DNA of 64,000 bases. Source: Imbricaverruca yamaguchii. Lineage: Eukaryota > Arthropoda > Thecostraca > Neoverrucidae. How positions within the stretch are numbered: position 1 is the first letter of the stretch; every line of letters starts with the position of its first letter. This document shows, piece by piece, positions 11,816 through 21,984 of the stretch. Under the pieces are notes generated by a model. The model saw nothing but the letters and a program-made list of their open reading frames with translations, searched no databases and was not told the origin of the DNA. Location of the stretch: NCBI GenBank assembly GCA_034440575.1, contig JAOTOL010001555.1:62001-126000 (forward strand), in the 5' to 3' direction. Both the position numbers and the translations under genes were made by a program.

Positions 11816-12868
11816 GCCAGCTGACCCGGCCCCACCGCCACCCGGGGCGGCAGAGGTGACCCGGCCCCACCGCCACCCGGGACGGCAGAGGTGACCCGAG
11901 CCCTACGACTACTCGGGGCGGCAGAGGTGACCCGGCCCCACCGCCACCCGGGGCGGCAGAGGTGACCCGGCCCCACCGCCACCCGGGACGGCAGAGGTGA
12001 CCCGAGCCCTACGACTACTCGGGGCGGCAGAGGTGACCCGGCCCCACCGCCACCCGGGACGGCAGAGGTGACCCGAGCCCTACCATTACCCGGGGCGGCA
12101 GAGGTGACCCGAGCCCTACCATTACCCGGGGCGGCAGAGGTGACCCGGCCCCACCGCCACCCGGGGCGGCAGAGGTGACCCGAGCCCTACCATTACCCGG
12201 GGCGGCAGAGGTGACCCGAGCCCTACCATTACCCGGGACGGCAGAGGTGACCCGAGCCCTACCATTACCCGGGACGGCAGAGGTGACCCGAGCACTACCA
12301 TTACCCGGGGCGGCAGAGGTGACCCGGCCCCACCGCCACCCGGGACGGCAGAGGTGACCCGAGCCCTACCATTACCCGGGGCGGCAGAGGTGACCCGGCC
12401 CCACCGCCACCCGGGGCGGCAGAGGTGACCCGAGCCCTACCATTACCCGGGACGGCAGAGGTGACCCGAGCCCTACCATTACCCGGGACGGCAGAGGTGA
12501 CCCGAGCCCTACCATTACCCGGGACGGCAGAGGTGACCCGAGCACTACCATTACCCGGGACGGCAGAGGTGACCCGAGCCCTACCATTACCCGGGACGGC
12601 AGAGGTGACCCGAGCCCTACCATTACCCGGGACGGCAGAGGTGACCCGAGCCCTACCATTACCCGGGACGGCAGAGGTGACCCGAGCACTACCATTACCC
12701 GGGACGGCAGAGGTGACCCGAGCCCTACCATTACCCGGGGCGGCATAGGTGACCCGAGCCCTACGACTACTCGGGGCGGCAGAGGTGACCCGAGCCCTAC
12801 CATTACCCGGGACGGCAGAGGTGACCCGAGCCCTACCATTACCCGGGGCGGCAGAGGTGACCCGAGCC
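11816..12868. repeat. Minisatellite, 36-bp unit, ~29 copies
   Basis: The constant part is GGCAGAGGTGACCCG. The variable part is either CCCCACCGCCACCCGGG, CCCTACCATTACCCGGG or CCCTACGACTACTCGGG. With 36 divisible by three, both strands carry long repetitive frames of about 100-200 codons (12-residue peptide repeats). No signal suggests they are expressed. It lies only ~150 bp from the 34-bp array, separated by a CpG-rich spacer (11667-11815), and the two units are unrelated. Confidence 0.97.
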
Positions 12869-12927
12869 CCACCGCGGCAGACGCCAAAATGTTGACATCG
12901 CTTCAGCTTTGCACGCGTCATATGGTT

Positions 12928-12941
12928 CCATAAAGCATCCT
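12928..12941 (+). repeat. Target-site duplication of SINE copy, left
   Basis: CCATAAAGCATCCT is repeated perfectly at 13068-13081 and brackets the SINE copy. The flanks beyond it differ (GGTT before the left copy, ACTA before the right one), as expected of a retroposition duplication. Confidence 0.85.
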
Positions 12942-13067
12942 CACCGGTCGCTACTCTTCGCCCGCGACCAATCGGCGTGAGAGATTGGCGACGCTACATG
13001 ACTCAACTGTAACTCAACTGTGACATGACTCAACTGGTCGATGTGTCGTAAAACCAATAACCAACTA
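12942..13067 (+). mobile_element. SINE copy (5'-truncated body)
   Basis: The 126-bp segment begins CACCGGTCGCTACTCTTCGC and ends in a CCAATAACCAACTA tail. It is bracketed by perfect 14-bp direct repeats (CCATAAAGCATCCT). A second copy of the same body lies at about 35896-36005, there preceded by a tRNA-like head. The shared parts include GTCGCTACTCTTC, the GAGAGATT phrase, CGACGCTACATGAC versus CAACGCTGCATGAC, and GTCG-GTGTC followed by (A/C)AAA-CCAAT-ACCA. This copy lacks the head and carries an internal extra ACTCAACTGTGACATG duplication. It does not encode a protein and would have moved with help from a LINE. Confidence 0.8.
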
Positions 13068-13081
13068 CCATAAAGCATCCT
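13068..13081 (+). repeat. Target-site duplication of SINE copy, right
   Basis: Perfect 14-bp match to 12928-12941. Confidence 0.85.
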
Positions 13082-13490
13082 ACGCTCTCGATACATTTGT
13101 AGCGATTCATGACCGGTTCGTTTGCTTCAGGGGAACTAAAATGGCGATTGAGTTTCCCTACTTCAGCAAAACACAGTCATGGTTTTGTCATTCGGTCCAG
13201 TGTGCGCTGACTGTTGCTGCTGATGACTGGCGACTAAAGCTGAAATTTCGCGACCCAGCTTTGGTGTGGAAGCTGACGCAGACGAAAATATTGCAATAAT
13301 CGTAGTAATAAAACTGCACACTCGCAACCCCAAAATGTGAACTTCAGCATTACCGCACAAAATAGTTACCGAGGCAAACTCTCCCCACCCGAAGCGTAAA
13401 CGACCAACTACAGCTGATAATACTATGTTACCCCGGACACCTATCAGCACCAAGAGATCCGCGCGAACTAGTTCGCCAGGGCTGGCCACA
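13082..13490. other. Unique DNA, no recognised gene
   Basis: One minus-strand frame (13489-13163, 108 codons) is non-repetitive, but I cannot link it to any family. Confidence 0.45.
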
Positions 13491-13625
13491 TGATGTTCAC
13501 CTGATTGTCACCTGATGATGACCTTATGATGACCTGATGGTGGCCTGATGATCACTTGATGGTGGCCTGACGATTACCTGATGACGACCTGATGATTACC
13601 TATTGATGATCTGATGATCACCGAT
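13491..13625. repeat. Degenerate ~11-bp (CCTGATGATGA) repeat
   Basis: CCTGATGATGACC / CCTGATGGTGG / ACTTGATGGTGG phrases follow each other about a dozen times. Seen directly; diverged. Confidence 0.8.
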
Positions 13626-13880
13626 CTTCGCACATGACGCTTGCCTGCGATTTATCGCACGAATGATGTCTACCGACTAATTGGAGTCAGCTTCTCAACT
13701 GCGCAAGCCACGAGAGAGGGAAAGACCGCTCCATTTAGTTGAGAGCATTGCGTGCAGCGGAACTGGTGCTCGCTCCGTGAGCAATGGGCTGTGAGCGGTG
13801 TTCATCACCGGCCGGCGAAATGGGCGCCGGCCGGTGCGGGGCAGTTGCATCCGCGCAGATCGGGTTCGCAGGTTAATCGG

Positions 13881-13933
13881 CAGTCGTGACGTGCCCCCGA
13901 CGGTGGTAATCCGTCGGGGGCACGTCACGACTG
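13881..13933. repeat. Perfect 23-bp inverted repeat, 7-nt loop
   Basis: The arm 13881-13903 begins CAGTCGTGACGTGCCCCC and is matched without error by its complement at 13911-13933. The loop is TGGTAAT. The match stops abruptly on both sides. The arms are GC-rich and would make a very stable hairpin. Neighbouring DNA is CpG-rich and carries no recognised gene. Confidence 0.9.
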
Positions 13934-15035
13934 GCGGACGCAGTGGCGGCCGGCGAGACAGCGAGTCCTGCAGCGACAGCAGGCCGACACAAGCGCTCTT
14001 CACGGCCGAATACAGCCGGTCCGGCCTGGCAGCCCGAGCAGCTGCCATCCGGCCCGCCACTGGAGCATTTCCGGCCGACGCCTGCCGCCGGCTCGTCTTT
14101 TTCGCCACGCAATTGGCGCGGTGACCTCCGCCTTGGGAGCGGGTCGCCTACGACATGGACTTTTCGATGTTCCGATGTTTGTTCATCCGGGTGCCTTTCG
14201 TCGCGCGTCCGGTGATAACGCGAATCGTTTAAGCGCCAGTGGGTCAACGATCCAAACGCCAGCGAGAGATATGCTCTCGGTCGTGTACACGGAAATGAGA
14301 CCGGCCGCCGCGCGCCTTCCTGATCAGCGCGACATATCCCGAACAGCGACCATCACTCCGTTGCGCCGATTTCTAAGTCATTTGACAGTGGCACGGCAGT
14401 GGGGGCCGTGGCATCGTCTAATGACCCCAGACGGCGGCCGACTGTGTCACCAATGGGTCATGCGAGCCGCCCGAGGCGACGCAGCAATCCGACGCCACCG
14501 CTCCGGCTTGCACGGACGAGGTTGGGTCTGCCCTGACCGGGTTTTGGGCGTGCAGCCGTGCTCCATGCCCCTGGTGGGGATGGGGGTGGGATGGGGTGAT
14601 GTTGGCCGGCTTCCAACCCGACCTGCGCCTGCTGCGGGCTGTGCCGTAGGCGGGGGTGGTCATAGCTGAGCTCGCTTCTGACCTGGATTCTCGTTCGCTG
14701 ACTGCACGCTGACGAAGCAAACATGCCGCCACCTTCCTCATCCTCCATCGATGGTGATCACCACGTCGACAGGCTTACCTCATCCATGCAATTGGAGCCG
14801 CACACAGTCAGCCCGGCGTCAGCAGCTTCCCGGCAGCGAACGCGCGCCCACTCGGCCCGGCCAGGGGCCGAGCGGGGGTGCGGCGCGCCCCACCCACACC
14901 CCATCCGGCCACGGGCCGACAGGGGTATGTTGTGGCGCCGCGTACCCCACACCTTCCAGGCCAGGGGCCGACCGGCAGCCTCGTAGAACAAGCGGCAGTG
15001 GTTGGATCACAATGCGGCGCGGGGCCGAAGCGGTC
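13934..15035. other. CpG-rich unique DNA, no recognised gene
   Basis: Frames of 90-180 codons are open on both strands because the DNA is GC-rich, but all are low-complexity Arg/Pro/Ala/Gly and none shows a domain. Around 14850-14980 CCGGCCA(C/G)GGGCCGA recurs three or four times at spacings of 50-60 bp. Confidence 0.45.
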
Positions 15036-15310
15036 CACACTCAGCAGCCAGGTGTGTGGCGCCGTGAGCGGACCCAGTGTGGCAGGAACGGTGCACACTC
15101 AGCAGCCAGGTGTGTGGCGACGTAAACGGACCCAGTGTGGCAGGAACGGTGCACACTCAGCAGCCAGGTGTGTGGCGCCGTGAGCGGACCCAGTGTGGCA
15201 GGAACGGTGCACACTCAGCAGCCAGGTGTGGCGCCGTGAACGGACCCAGTGTGGCAGGAACGGTGCACACTCAGCAGCCAAGTGTGTGGCGCTGTGAACG
15301 GAACTCTATT
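15036..15310. repeat. Minisatellite, ~57-bp unit, ~4.8 copies
   Basis: The unit contains GGACCCAGTGTGGCAGGAAC, then GGTGCACACTCAGCAGCCAG and GTGTGTGGCGCCGTGA. Unit length varies between about 56 and 58 bp through loss of a GTGTG dinucleotide. Confidence 0.95.
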
Positions 15311-16585
15311 GGCAGGAACCACTCCACACGAGTTGGTAATCGATGTTGTCCCCTCGTGTGTTGTCTGAATGACAAGGTACATTCATTCGCGTGAGAAATG
15401 GGGCGTCTGCTAATTTTCCAACACTTTAACCACTAGTCCCATGTCGGTGCATGCGTCTACAGAAGAGGTGGGAACCTCTTCTGTACGCCGATTCAGCAGA
15501 ACCTGCATCAGGAAGATCGGAAATTCGTTGAAACGAAAAATTGAACGGATTTCGGGCATTGTGGACCGAAATGCGGAGGGTTAGCACCGATGTTGTGGTA
15601 GCTTGCCAACAGTGTGCCCAATTGTATTTTCAGCCAATTGTCTGATCAGAATATGAATCTCCATTTCGCGGGATGCATGATGTGATCAAAATAATAGATT
15701 GCAAAAGTGTTACTGTCAAAATACCACAATTGTAAACACAAAATATCGCTGTCAAAATACCACATTTCTAGTGTAATGTCGTACACAAAGACGTGTGAAC
15801 TTGAAAATATACAGGCAATGCTTGTTACACATCACATAGCATAGCTATAAAGATGCCACGTATATGGGCAAGTAAAATATGCAGCCATTGAGGAAAGTAT
15901 CTTTGCATGAGTTGCAAATATGTTTTCCATTAGGCAGTGTTCACATAAACTGTATAATCCTGACCCACTGCCTGCGGCCCATTGAATGCAATGGTAGCCA
16001 CGGATCACTCTCCCTGAACACACCATAGGTTTGGCAATGCTCCATACAAGGTTTCCACGGTTACAAATACTAGAGCTAACAAATACAAGTTTTTGCGCTA
16101 CGATTTCGGTTCATAAAATTCGAAACAAATAAGACAAACAATAAATGACAAAAGAAAAAAACTATCAGCAATATACTGCAAGCACCGAAATCGTTAATAA
16201 ATATTATATCACAGGAAAGATGCTACGACTGCTTTGATTCACTTTTCATTGTACGCACCACTCTTCGTACGCTTCTACGTTCTGAAAATTGCACTCCACT
16301 GTCACGAATGTCTCTGGAATAAGCGGAGCCATCCGCGAGCGCGACGTCCCCGGGTCGGGTGCCCCTGACCTTCCCATGACCTGTCGCACTTCGCACCGAA
16401 TTTAGTGCCATTATAATGAAGTGACAGGGAACAGTAGACCGTTGCACAATGGAGGTCGAACGCGCCTGGTGTGAATGCAACCGCTCGCCCGGTGAAAGGC
16501 GGCAACGCAAAATAAACAACCGGCCGTGGTCCGGAGTTCGCGCCGGCGCCGACAAACACGCGTCGTGGAGTGCAGCGTCGCCTGA
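15311..16585. other. Mostly AT-rich unique DNA, no recognised gene
   Basis: A small perfect hairpin (12-bp arms 15458-15469 and 15474-15485, loop GGGA) occurs. CAAAATACCACA(A/T)TT is repeated at about 15717 and 15758. There are only short frames, none recognisable. Confidence 0.5.
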
Positions 16586-16587
16586 AC

Positions 16588-16772
16588 TCGCGGCTCATGA
16601 CTCGTGGCTCATGGCTCGTGGCTCGTGGCTCATGACTCGTGGCTCGTGGCTCGTGGCTCGTACCGCGGCTCGCGGCTCTTGTGTCTCGTGACTCGTGCCG
16701 CAGCTCGTGGCTCGTGGCTCGTGGCTCGTGGCTCGTGCCGCGGCTCGTGGCTCGTGGCTCGTGACGCGTTCA
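16588..16772. repeat. 7-bp repeat GGCTCGT / GACTCGT
   Basis: About 24 copies of (G/A)(G/A)CTC(G/A)TG phrases, interrupted by CCGCGGCTCG. Seen directly. Confidence 0.9.
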
Positions 16773-17251
16773 GTTTACTGCTTTACTCCACATTATTTCT
16801 TTATCGCCACTTACGGCACCGACCGCGCGGTGATAAGGTCAAACGGCAAGTGGCCTGCATAATGCACAGGCAGTCGCTTTGTCATCGGCATCGAGTCGGT
16901 CGGGTTTCCCATCACCACGACTGGCGGCTCCGTCATCTCTCGTGCCAGCCGACGCCAGGTCACGGCAGGATCACAGCAGGGTCACAGCGTGATGCATCTG
17001 CGTCGCTCGACTGTGTAGCGCGGCGCTGTGCCGCTGTGGCCCAGCGCACATCCGCACGGCGCACAGCCACACAGTGGCGAGCTCAGCTGTCCCACGGGGC
17101 CAGCGCGGCGCCGCTTCCGAGCTGACCACCGGGCAGCGTGGGAAACGAATATCGCGGCATTGTACACGCGGACAGTGTCCGGGAAAACTAGCGGCCATCC
17201 TGCGTTCTGGACGAACACGATCATGTACGCGGCCACAGACGCACCACTTAC
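16773..17251 (-). other. Start of SoxF intron and unassigned GC-rich DNA
   Basis: On the minus strand this follows the splice donor at 17251/17250 and is therefore intronic for SoxF. No second HMG-box exon (the part following Lys of SKMLGK, normally with W-x-x-L and P-N-Y-K-Y-R-P) is visible here or in the long frames further left. Open frames on the plus strand across 17028-17783 are antisense shadows of the exon. Confidence 0.6.
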
Positions 17252-17642
17252 CGAGCATCTTGCTGAGGTCAGCGTTGTGCAGGTCGGGGTTCTCGTCGGC
17301 GAGCCGCTTACGTTCCGTCTTGGCCCACACCATGAAGGCGTTCATAGGCCGCCGGATCCGCGCCTCCTTGCCCTTCTTATCCTGCGGACCGGGCGGCATC
17401 TCGCACATCTTGCCGGGCATCAAGCGGTAGTCGTAGTTGGCGGTGCCGATCATAGATGGCGGCAGGTGTCCCATGTACCCGCGCGCGTACAGGTCACCGC
17501 CGGCCGGGTCGGCGCGCACCGAGTAGCCCATGTCCACGGGCGAGCAGCGGTAGTCCATGGGCGCGTAATACTGCTGGTACATCGCCTGGTGCGAGTACAC
17601 CATCTCGGCGTTGGAGGTCGGCGCGATGTACTGGGCGTCCAT
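17252..17642 (-). CDS. SoxF: SoxF-group transcription factor, first coding exon (partial)
   Basis: This exon encodes 130 complete codons plus one base, read on the minus strand from an ATG at 17642. The context AAAGCATGG has a purine at -3 and G at +4. Residues 1-92 are Tyr/Met/Pro-rich and non-repetitive. From about residue 95 the HMG box begins with [14 protein letters not shown] and runs to [25 protein letters not shown] and the acidic [14 protein letters not shown] segment are typical of group F (vertebrate Sox7/17/18, fly Sox15) and unlike SoxB, SoxC or SoxE. The frame is interrupted after the first base of the Gly codon by a perfect GTAAGT donor, a plausible phase-1 intron inside the HMG box. 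The protein is a sequence-specific, DNA-bending nuclear factor; in other animals SoxF acts in vascular, endodermal or sensory-organ development. The remaining ~40 residues of the HMG box and the C-terminal region are not found in the window and probably lie beyond its left edge. The open frame continues upstream of this ATG, but a TTCTGTTCCAG acceptor-like sequence just before it argues that the upstream part is intron. Confidence 0.9.
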
Positions 17643-17662
17643 GCTTTCTGGAACAGAACGGC
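17643..17662 (-). promoter_or_regulatory. Probable 3' splice site just upstream of the SoxF start codon
   Basis: On the minus strand, GTTCTGTTCCAG precedes AAAGCATGG. This pyrimidine-rich tract plus CAG five bases before the ATG suggests that the coding exon is preceded by an untranslated 5' exon. Inference from splice consensus only. Confidence 0.45.
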
Positions 17663-18195
17663 CGCGTGTCAAAGAGCGCAATCGTCGGCGCGTGGTGCGT
17701 GGACCAGCCGGTTGACGCTTTCTTTGTCGTCGCTGCGGCGAGTGCTCGCCGGTGCGAGCGTGACGGTTCACAGCATTGATTAGTGCCCACGGAACCGGCG
17801 AACAACAACCGGCACGTCGGTTCGCCTCGCCGAGAGACAGCTAGTCGACAATCGTTGCGACAGGGCCGCACCACGGGTCCAGCCGCGTCGGCCGCGACGT
17901 CCAGTCGGGTCCGGCGGCGGCCCATCAGCGCCGATCATGCGGTGAAAACGAGAGTGGGCGGTCGCGGCGCGCTTCCCGCGGCGACGGCCGCGCCCGCTGC
18001 CGGCCTGGCCGGAGTGGCTGGCGCGCAGGCGGCGCGTCACAACAGATGGCGCGCCTCCCACGCGGCAGCCGCCGGCCGGCCGGCCCTGACGAGCTGAACC
18101 AGTTACGCCTTGCCGCGATGTGCAACGCGAGCCCGAGATCTCTCGGCCGGCCGGCAGACGGCGGCGGGTCAGAACGGTACCGTCTCACATGACAG
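17663..18195. other. CpG-rich DNA upstream of SoxF
   Basis: Very GC- and CpG-rich, with several frames open by chance on both strands and no recognisable protein. It may hold the SoxF promoter or 5' untranslated exon, but no core promoter element can be singled out. Confidence 0.4.
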
Positions 18196-18199
18196 CCGG

Positions 18200-19005
18200 T
18201 GGCACTGGCACTGTCATGAAGTTAGACAGGGTGGTGGAGCTGTCATATGATAGGTGACATTCACAGACGATAGAGTGTGACACCGATTTGTCAGACGATT
18301 GGTGGAACCGTCAGATGATAGACAGGGTGACACTGTCAGATGATAGGCAGAGCGACACCGCCAGATGATAGAGATGGTGGAGGCACTGTCGGATGATATA
18401 ATGAGCGGCTCTATCAGATGATAGAGAGGGAAACACCGTCAGATTATAGACAAGGTGACACTGTCAGATGATAGAGGGAGGTGGCACTGCGGGATGATAT
18501 AGAGGGTGGTACTGTCAGATAATAGCGAGGGTAATGAAGCTTTCAGATGATAGAGAGGACGGTGACACTGTGAGATGATAGAGAGGTTGGCGACACTGTC
18601 AGATGATAGAGGAGGTAGCGCTGTCGGATGCTGGAGAGGCTGATAATGTCAAATGGTAGACAGGGTTTCATTGTCAGATGATAGAGAGGGCGATGAAGCT
18701 GTCAGATGATATATAGTAGTGACACTGTCAGATGACATAGATAGTGGTGGCACCGTTTTAGATGATAGAGAGGGTGACACTGTCAGATGATATAGAGGCT
18801 AATACCATCGGATGGTGGAGAGAGTGACACGGTCTGGTGACAGAGAGGGTCATCAGACCCTCTCTGTCATTGCATCTTGTCGCATGACAAAGGATGACAC
18901 CACCGAATGGTAGAGACGGTAGCACTGTCAGATGACAGACAGAGAACGACACTGTCCTGTGACGAATATGGTGACACCGTTTTAACGTCACTGCTGGCTG
19001 ACTAG
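18200..19005. repeat. Degenerate ~26-bp minisatellite, ~28 copies
   Basis: The core GACACTGTCAGATGATAGAG with spacers such as AGGGT or GAGGTGG repeats with heavy divergence. Near its right end a perfect 13-bp hairpin (18838-18850 / 18857-18869, loop CATCAG) has formed from an inverted TGACAGAGAGGGT. Confidence 0.9.
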
Positions 19006-19182
19006 AGAATGGGTGAGTTGGCAATGGAGGTGATATGCCGCCAACAACTGCCTACATAATAACGATTTATCGGTGAGACGAGCAGTCACGTAAATGCGCC
19101 TCTGTGCCAGTGCACGTCGTAATATGGGCATCGCTCAGTACGCCGTACATCAAGCCCATGTGGCGACACCCGTAGCAATACC

Positions 19183-20375
19183 CGCGGTGTGGGGGTTGTC
19201 CACACAACAACCAATGCCCGGGGCAGTACCCGCGGTGTGGGGGTTGTCCACACAACAGCCAATACCCGGGGCAGTACCCGCGGTGTGGGGGTTGTCCACA
19301 CAACAGCCAATACCCGGGGCAGTACCCGCGGTGTGGGGGTTGTCCACACAACAGCAAATACCCGGGGCAGTACCCGCGGTGTGGGGGTTGTCCACACAAC
19401 AGCCAATACCCGGGGCAGTACCCGCGGTGTGGGGGTTGTTCACACAACAGCCAATACCCGGAGCAGTACCCGCGGTGTGGGGTTTGTCCATACCACAGCC
19501 AATACCCGGGGCAGTACCCGCGGTGTGGAGGTTGTCCACACAACAACCAATGCCCGGGGCAGTACCCGCGGTGTGGGGGTTGTCCATACAACAGCCAATA
19601 CCCGGGGCAGTACCCGCGGTGTGGGGGTTGTCCACACAACAACCAATGCCCGGGGCAGTACCCGCGGCGTGGGGGTTGTCCACACAACAGCCAATGCCCG
19701 GGGCAATACCCGCGGCGTGGGGGTTGTCCACACAACAGCCAATACCCGGGGCAATACCCGCGGTGTGGGGGTTGTCCACACAACAACCAATGCCCGGGGC
19801 AGTACCCGCGGCGTGGGGGTTGTCCACACAACAGCCAATACCCGGGGCAATACCCGCGGTGTGGGGTTTGTCCATACCACAGCCAATACCCGGGGCAGTA
19901 CCCGCGGTGTAGAGGTTGTCCACACAACAACCAATGCCCGGGGCAGTACCCGCGGTGTGGGGGTTGTCCATACAACAACCAATGCCCGGGGCAGTACCCG
20001 CGGTGTGGGGGTTGTCCACACAACAGCCAATACCCGGGGCAATACCCGCGGTGTGGGGTTTGTCCATACCACAGCCAATACCCGGGGCAGTACCCGCGGT
20101 GTAGAGGTTGTCCACACAACAACCAATGCCCGGGGCAGTACCCGCGGTGTGGGGGTTGTCCATACAACAGCCAATACCCGGGGCAGTACCCGCGGTGTGG
20201 GGGTTGTCCACACAACAACCAATGCCCGGGGCAGTACCCGCGGTGTGGGGGTTGTCCATACAACAGCCAATACCCGGGGCAGTACCCGCGGTGTGGGGGT
20301 TGTCCACACAACAACCAATGCCCGGGCAGTACCCGCGGCGTGGGGGTTGTCCATACAACAGCCAATGCCCGGTAT
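19183..20375. repeat. Minisatellite, 48-bp unit, ~25 copies
   Basis: The unit contains CCCGCGGTGTGGGGGTTGTC, then CACACAACAGCCAAT and ACCCGGGGCAGTA. Because 48 is divisible by three and the unit lacks stops in most frames, at least five of six frames stay open for 190-440 codons (for example a 16-residue C-P-G-x-W-L-L-C-G-Q-P-P-H-R-G-Y repeat on the minus strand). A variant pair (GGTTTGTCCATACCACAG followed by GTAGAGG or GTGGAGG) recurs at about 19483, 19865 and 20057, that is, at 8 and 4 unit lengths, showing block duplication. Confidence 0.97.
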
Positions 20376-20454
20376 TAAAAACCAATGCTCCGTGACAATG
20401 TGTCGGTAAATGCGATGACAATTGATGTGTGGGTGGGTGGGTGCATGTGTCTCG

Positions 20455-20835
20455 TCCCGTGATCCTAACCAAAGCCAGTGATCCTGGTCTGCAATCCTGG
20501 CCTGTGATCTTGACCAGAACATGTGATTATGGCCTGTGATTATGGCCATATCTGTAATCCTGGCCATATCATGAGATCCTGGCCATATCATGAGATCCTG
20601 GCCTGTGCTCCTGACCAGAGCCTATGATCCCGACCACAGTCTATAATCCTGGTCAGAACCTGTGATCCTGACCAGAGCCTGCGATCCTGGCCAGGTTCTG
20701 TGATCCTGACCAGAGCCTGTGATCCTGACCAGAGCCTGTGATCCTGACCAGAGCCTGTGATCCTAACCAGAGCCTGTAATCCTGACCAGATCCTGTGATC
20801 CTGACCAGAGCCTGTGATCCTGACCAGCGTCTGTC
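20455..20835. repeat. Minisatellite, 19-bp unit GATCCTGACCAGAGCCTGT, ~20 copies
   Basis: Clean copies at 20690-20835, degrading leftward into GATTATGGCC and GATCCTGGCCATATCATGA phrases. It starts about 80 bp after the 48-bp array but is unrelated to it. Confidence 0.93.
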
Positions 20836-21808
20836 GGGAGGCATCAGTCAGCTCGCAACCGAAACACTGTTCGCGCCGCTGACGCCAACTCAGTCAACAC
20901 TTCTCTGGTCCAGTGCAGGGACCCGACATAACCGGGAACGTCGTCAAGGTTGTTCTCAGCTGTTGTAGCTGGCGAGGCTGTTGTTCCAATTTGTCCGCTA
21001 TCGAGTTGCGTCATTAAAGAGCGAGTTGTGTGGGTTGTAAGCTGCTGGAAATGTTGCTAATGCAACTGCCGAACGTATTTATACTTTAATGATTGCCTAT
21101 TTAGTTCATTCTCACATGCCAATAAATATATCAATAGCTGTTGTATGATTTTTGTGTGCGATGCAGCTGTAATCTCATTAGTAAATCTTGTAAATAAAGG
21201 ATTAGGTTTGCTTATTTGGCACTAAAAGTTGTTAACAAATTTTAGCGCGACCAGCCTCCAACATTGCTTGTGGCCGTTCGGCTGCAGGCTAAGGACTTGA
21301 CTGAAGATTCTCCTGAGATATTTAATTGCAGCCGAGAAACCAGGACAAACACACGTATGCGGAGAATAATCGGAAAATCAACTGGAATTGTGTGAGCATG
21401 TTGCTTCTTAATCCTGTGGTGAACCTAATATTCAAATTATATATACATAATCAGGACGTCAAGTGTTCGTGTCTGGGCATCGGCCCAATGAGGAATTTCC
21501 ACGAGACACGGTTCACATGCGGCCTGCGTGACCATTACTGGAATATTGCGATGACCAAATGCTGTGACGAAGCCAGCAACATGCTAGTCATGCAATGTAC
21601 ACTTTAAAACATCATATTTTCCTATGCCAGTTAGATAATTAGCCGTAACACGACACTGTTCACACCCGTATGTCGCAGACTACAGCTGGGAAACGGTACC
21701 CACATCTCCCCCTATCAACAGACCTGCTGGTTATCCTGGTGCTCAGCCAAGGAGGGAGGGGGGGCGGGGTCGGACAGATATGTGGCGTGGAGCAGTTGGC
21801 TGGGAGAA
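20836..21808. other. Unique DNA, no recognised gene
   Basis: AT-rich from 21050 to 21450. The plus frame 21326-21607 (93 codons, with the C-rich segment KCSCLGIGPMRNFHETRFTC) is non-repetitive but matches nothing I know. Confidence 0.45.
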
Positions 21809-21809
21809 G

Positions 21810-21984
21810 TTGGCTACTATTCGCCCCAGTTGGCTACTATTCGCCCCAGTTGGCTACTATTCGCCCCAGTTGGCTACTATTCGCCCCAGTTGGCTACTAT
21901 TCGCCCCAGTTGGGTACTATTCGCCCCAGTTGGCTACTATTCGCCCCAGTTGGCTACTATTCGCCCCAGTTGGCTACTATTCGA
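21810..21984. repeat. Minisatellite, 20-bp unit TTGGCTACTATTCGCCCCAG, ~8.7 copies
   Basis: Almost perfect head-to-tail copies with one G-for-C change near 21912. All three plus frames are open and encode the same 20-residue circular peptide in different phase, because a 20-bp unit completes its reading cycle after 60 bp. Confidence 0.98.

Noticed and set aside
10216..12868. CRISPR array reading of the short regular repeats
   Set aside because: Units are contiguous with no unique spacers of constant length, and the genome is eukaryotic.
13881..13933. MicroRNA precursor
   Set aside because: The arms are perfectly paired and the loop is only 7 bases. Animal precursors normally have bulges and a larger loop. 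Left as an unexplained hairpin.
16971..17251. Extension of the SoxF frame past MLGK (WCVCGRVHD and onward)
   Set aside because: The HMG box homology stops exactly at a perfect GTAAGT donor, so the continuation is intron.
17028..17783. 251-codon plus-strand frame
   Set aside because: Antisense shadow of the SoxF exon and its flanks.
19067..20591. Long open frames (up to 440 codons) across the 48-bp array on both strands
   Set aside because: They are open in five frames at once because the unit lacks stops and its length is divisible by three. The residues are pure tandem repeats with no gene-like ends or splice signals.
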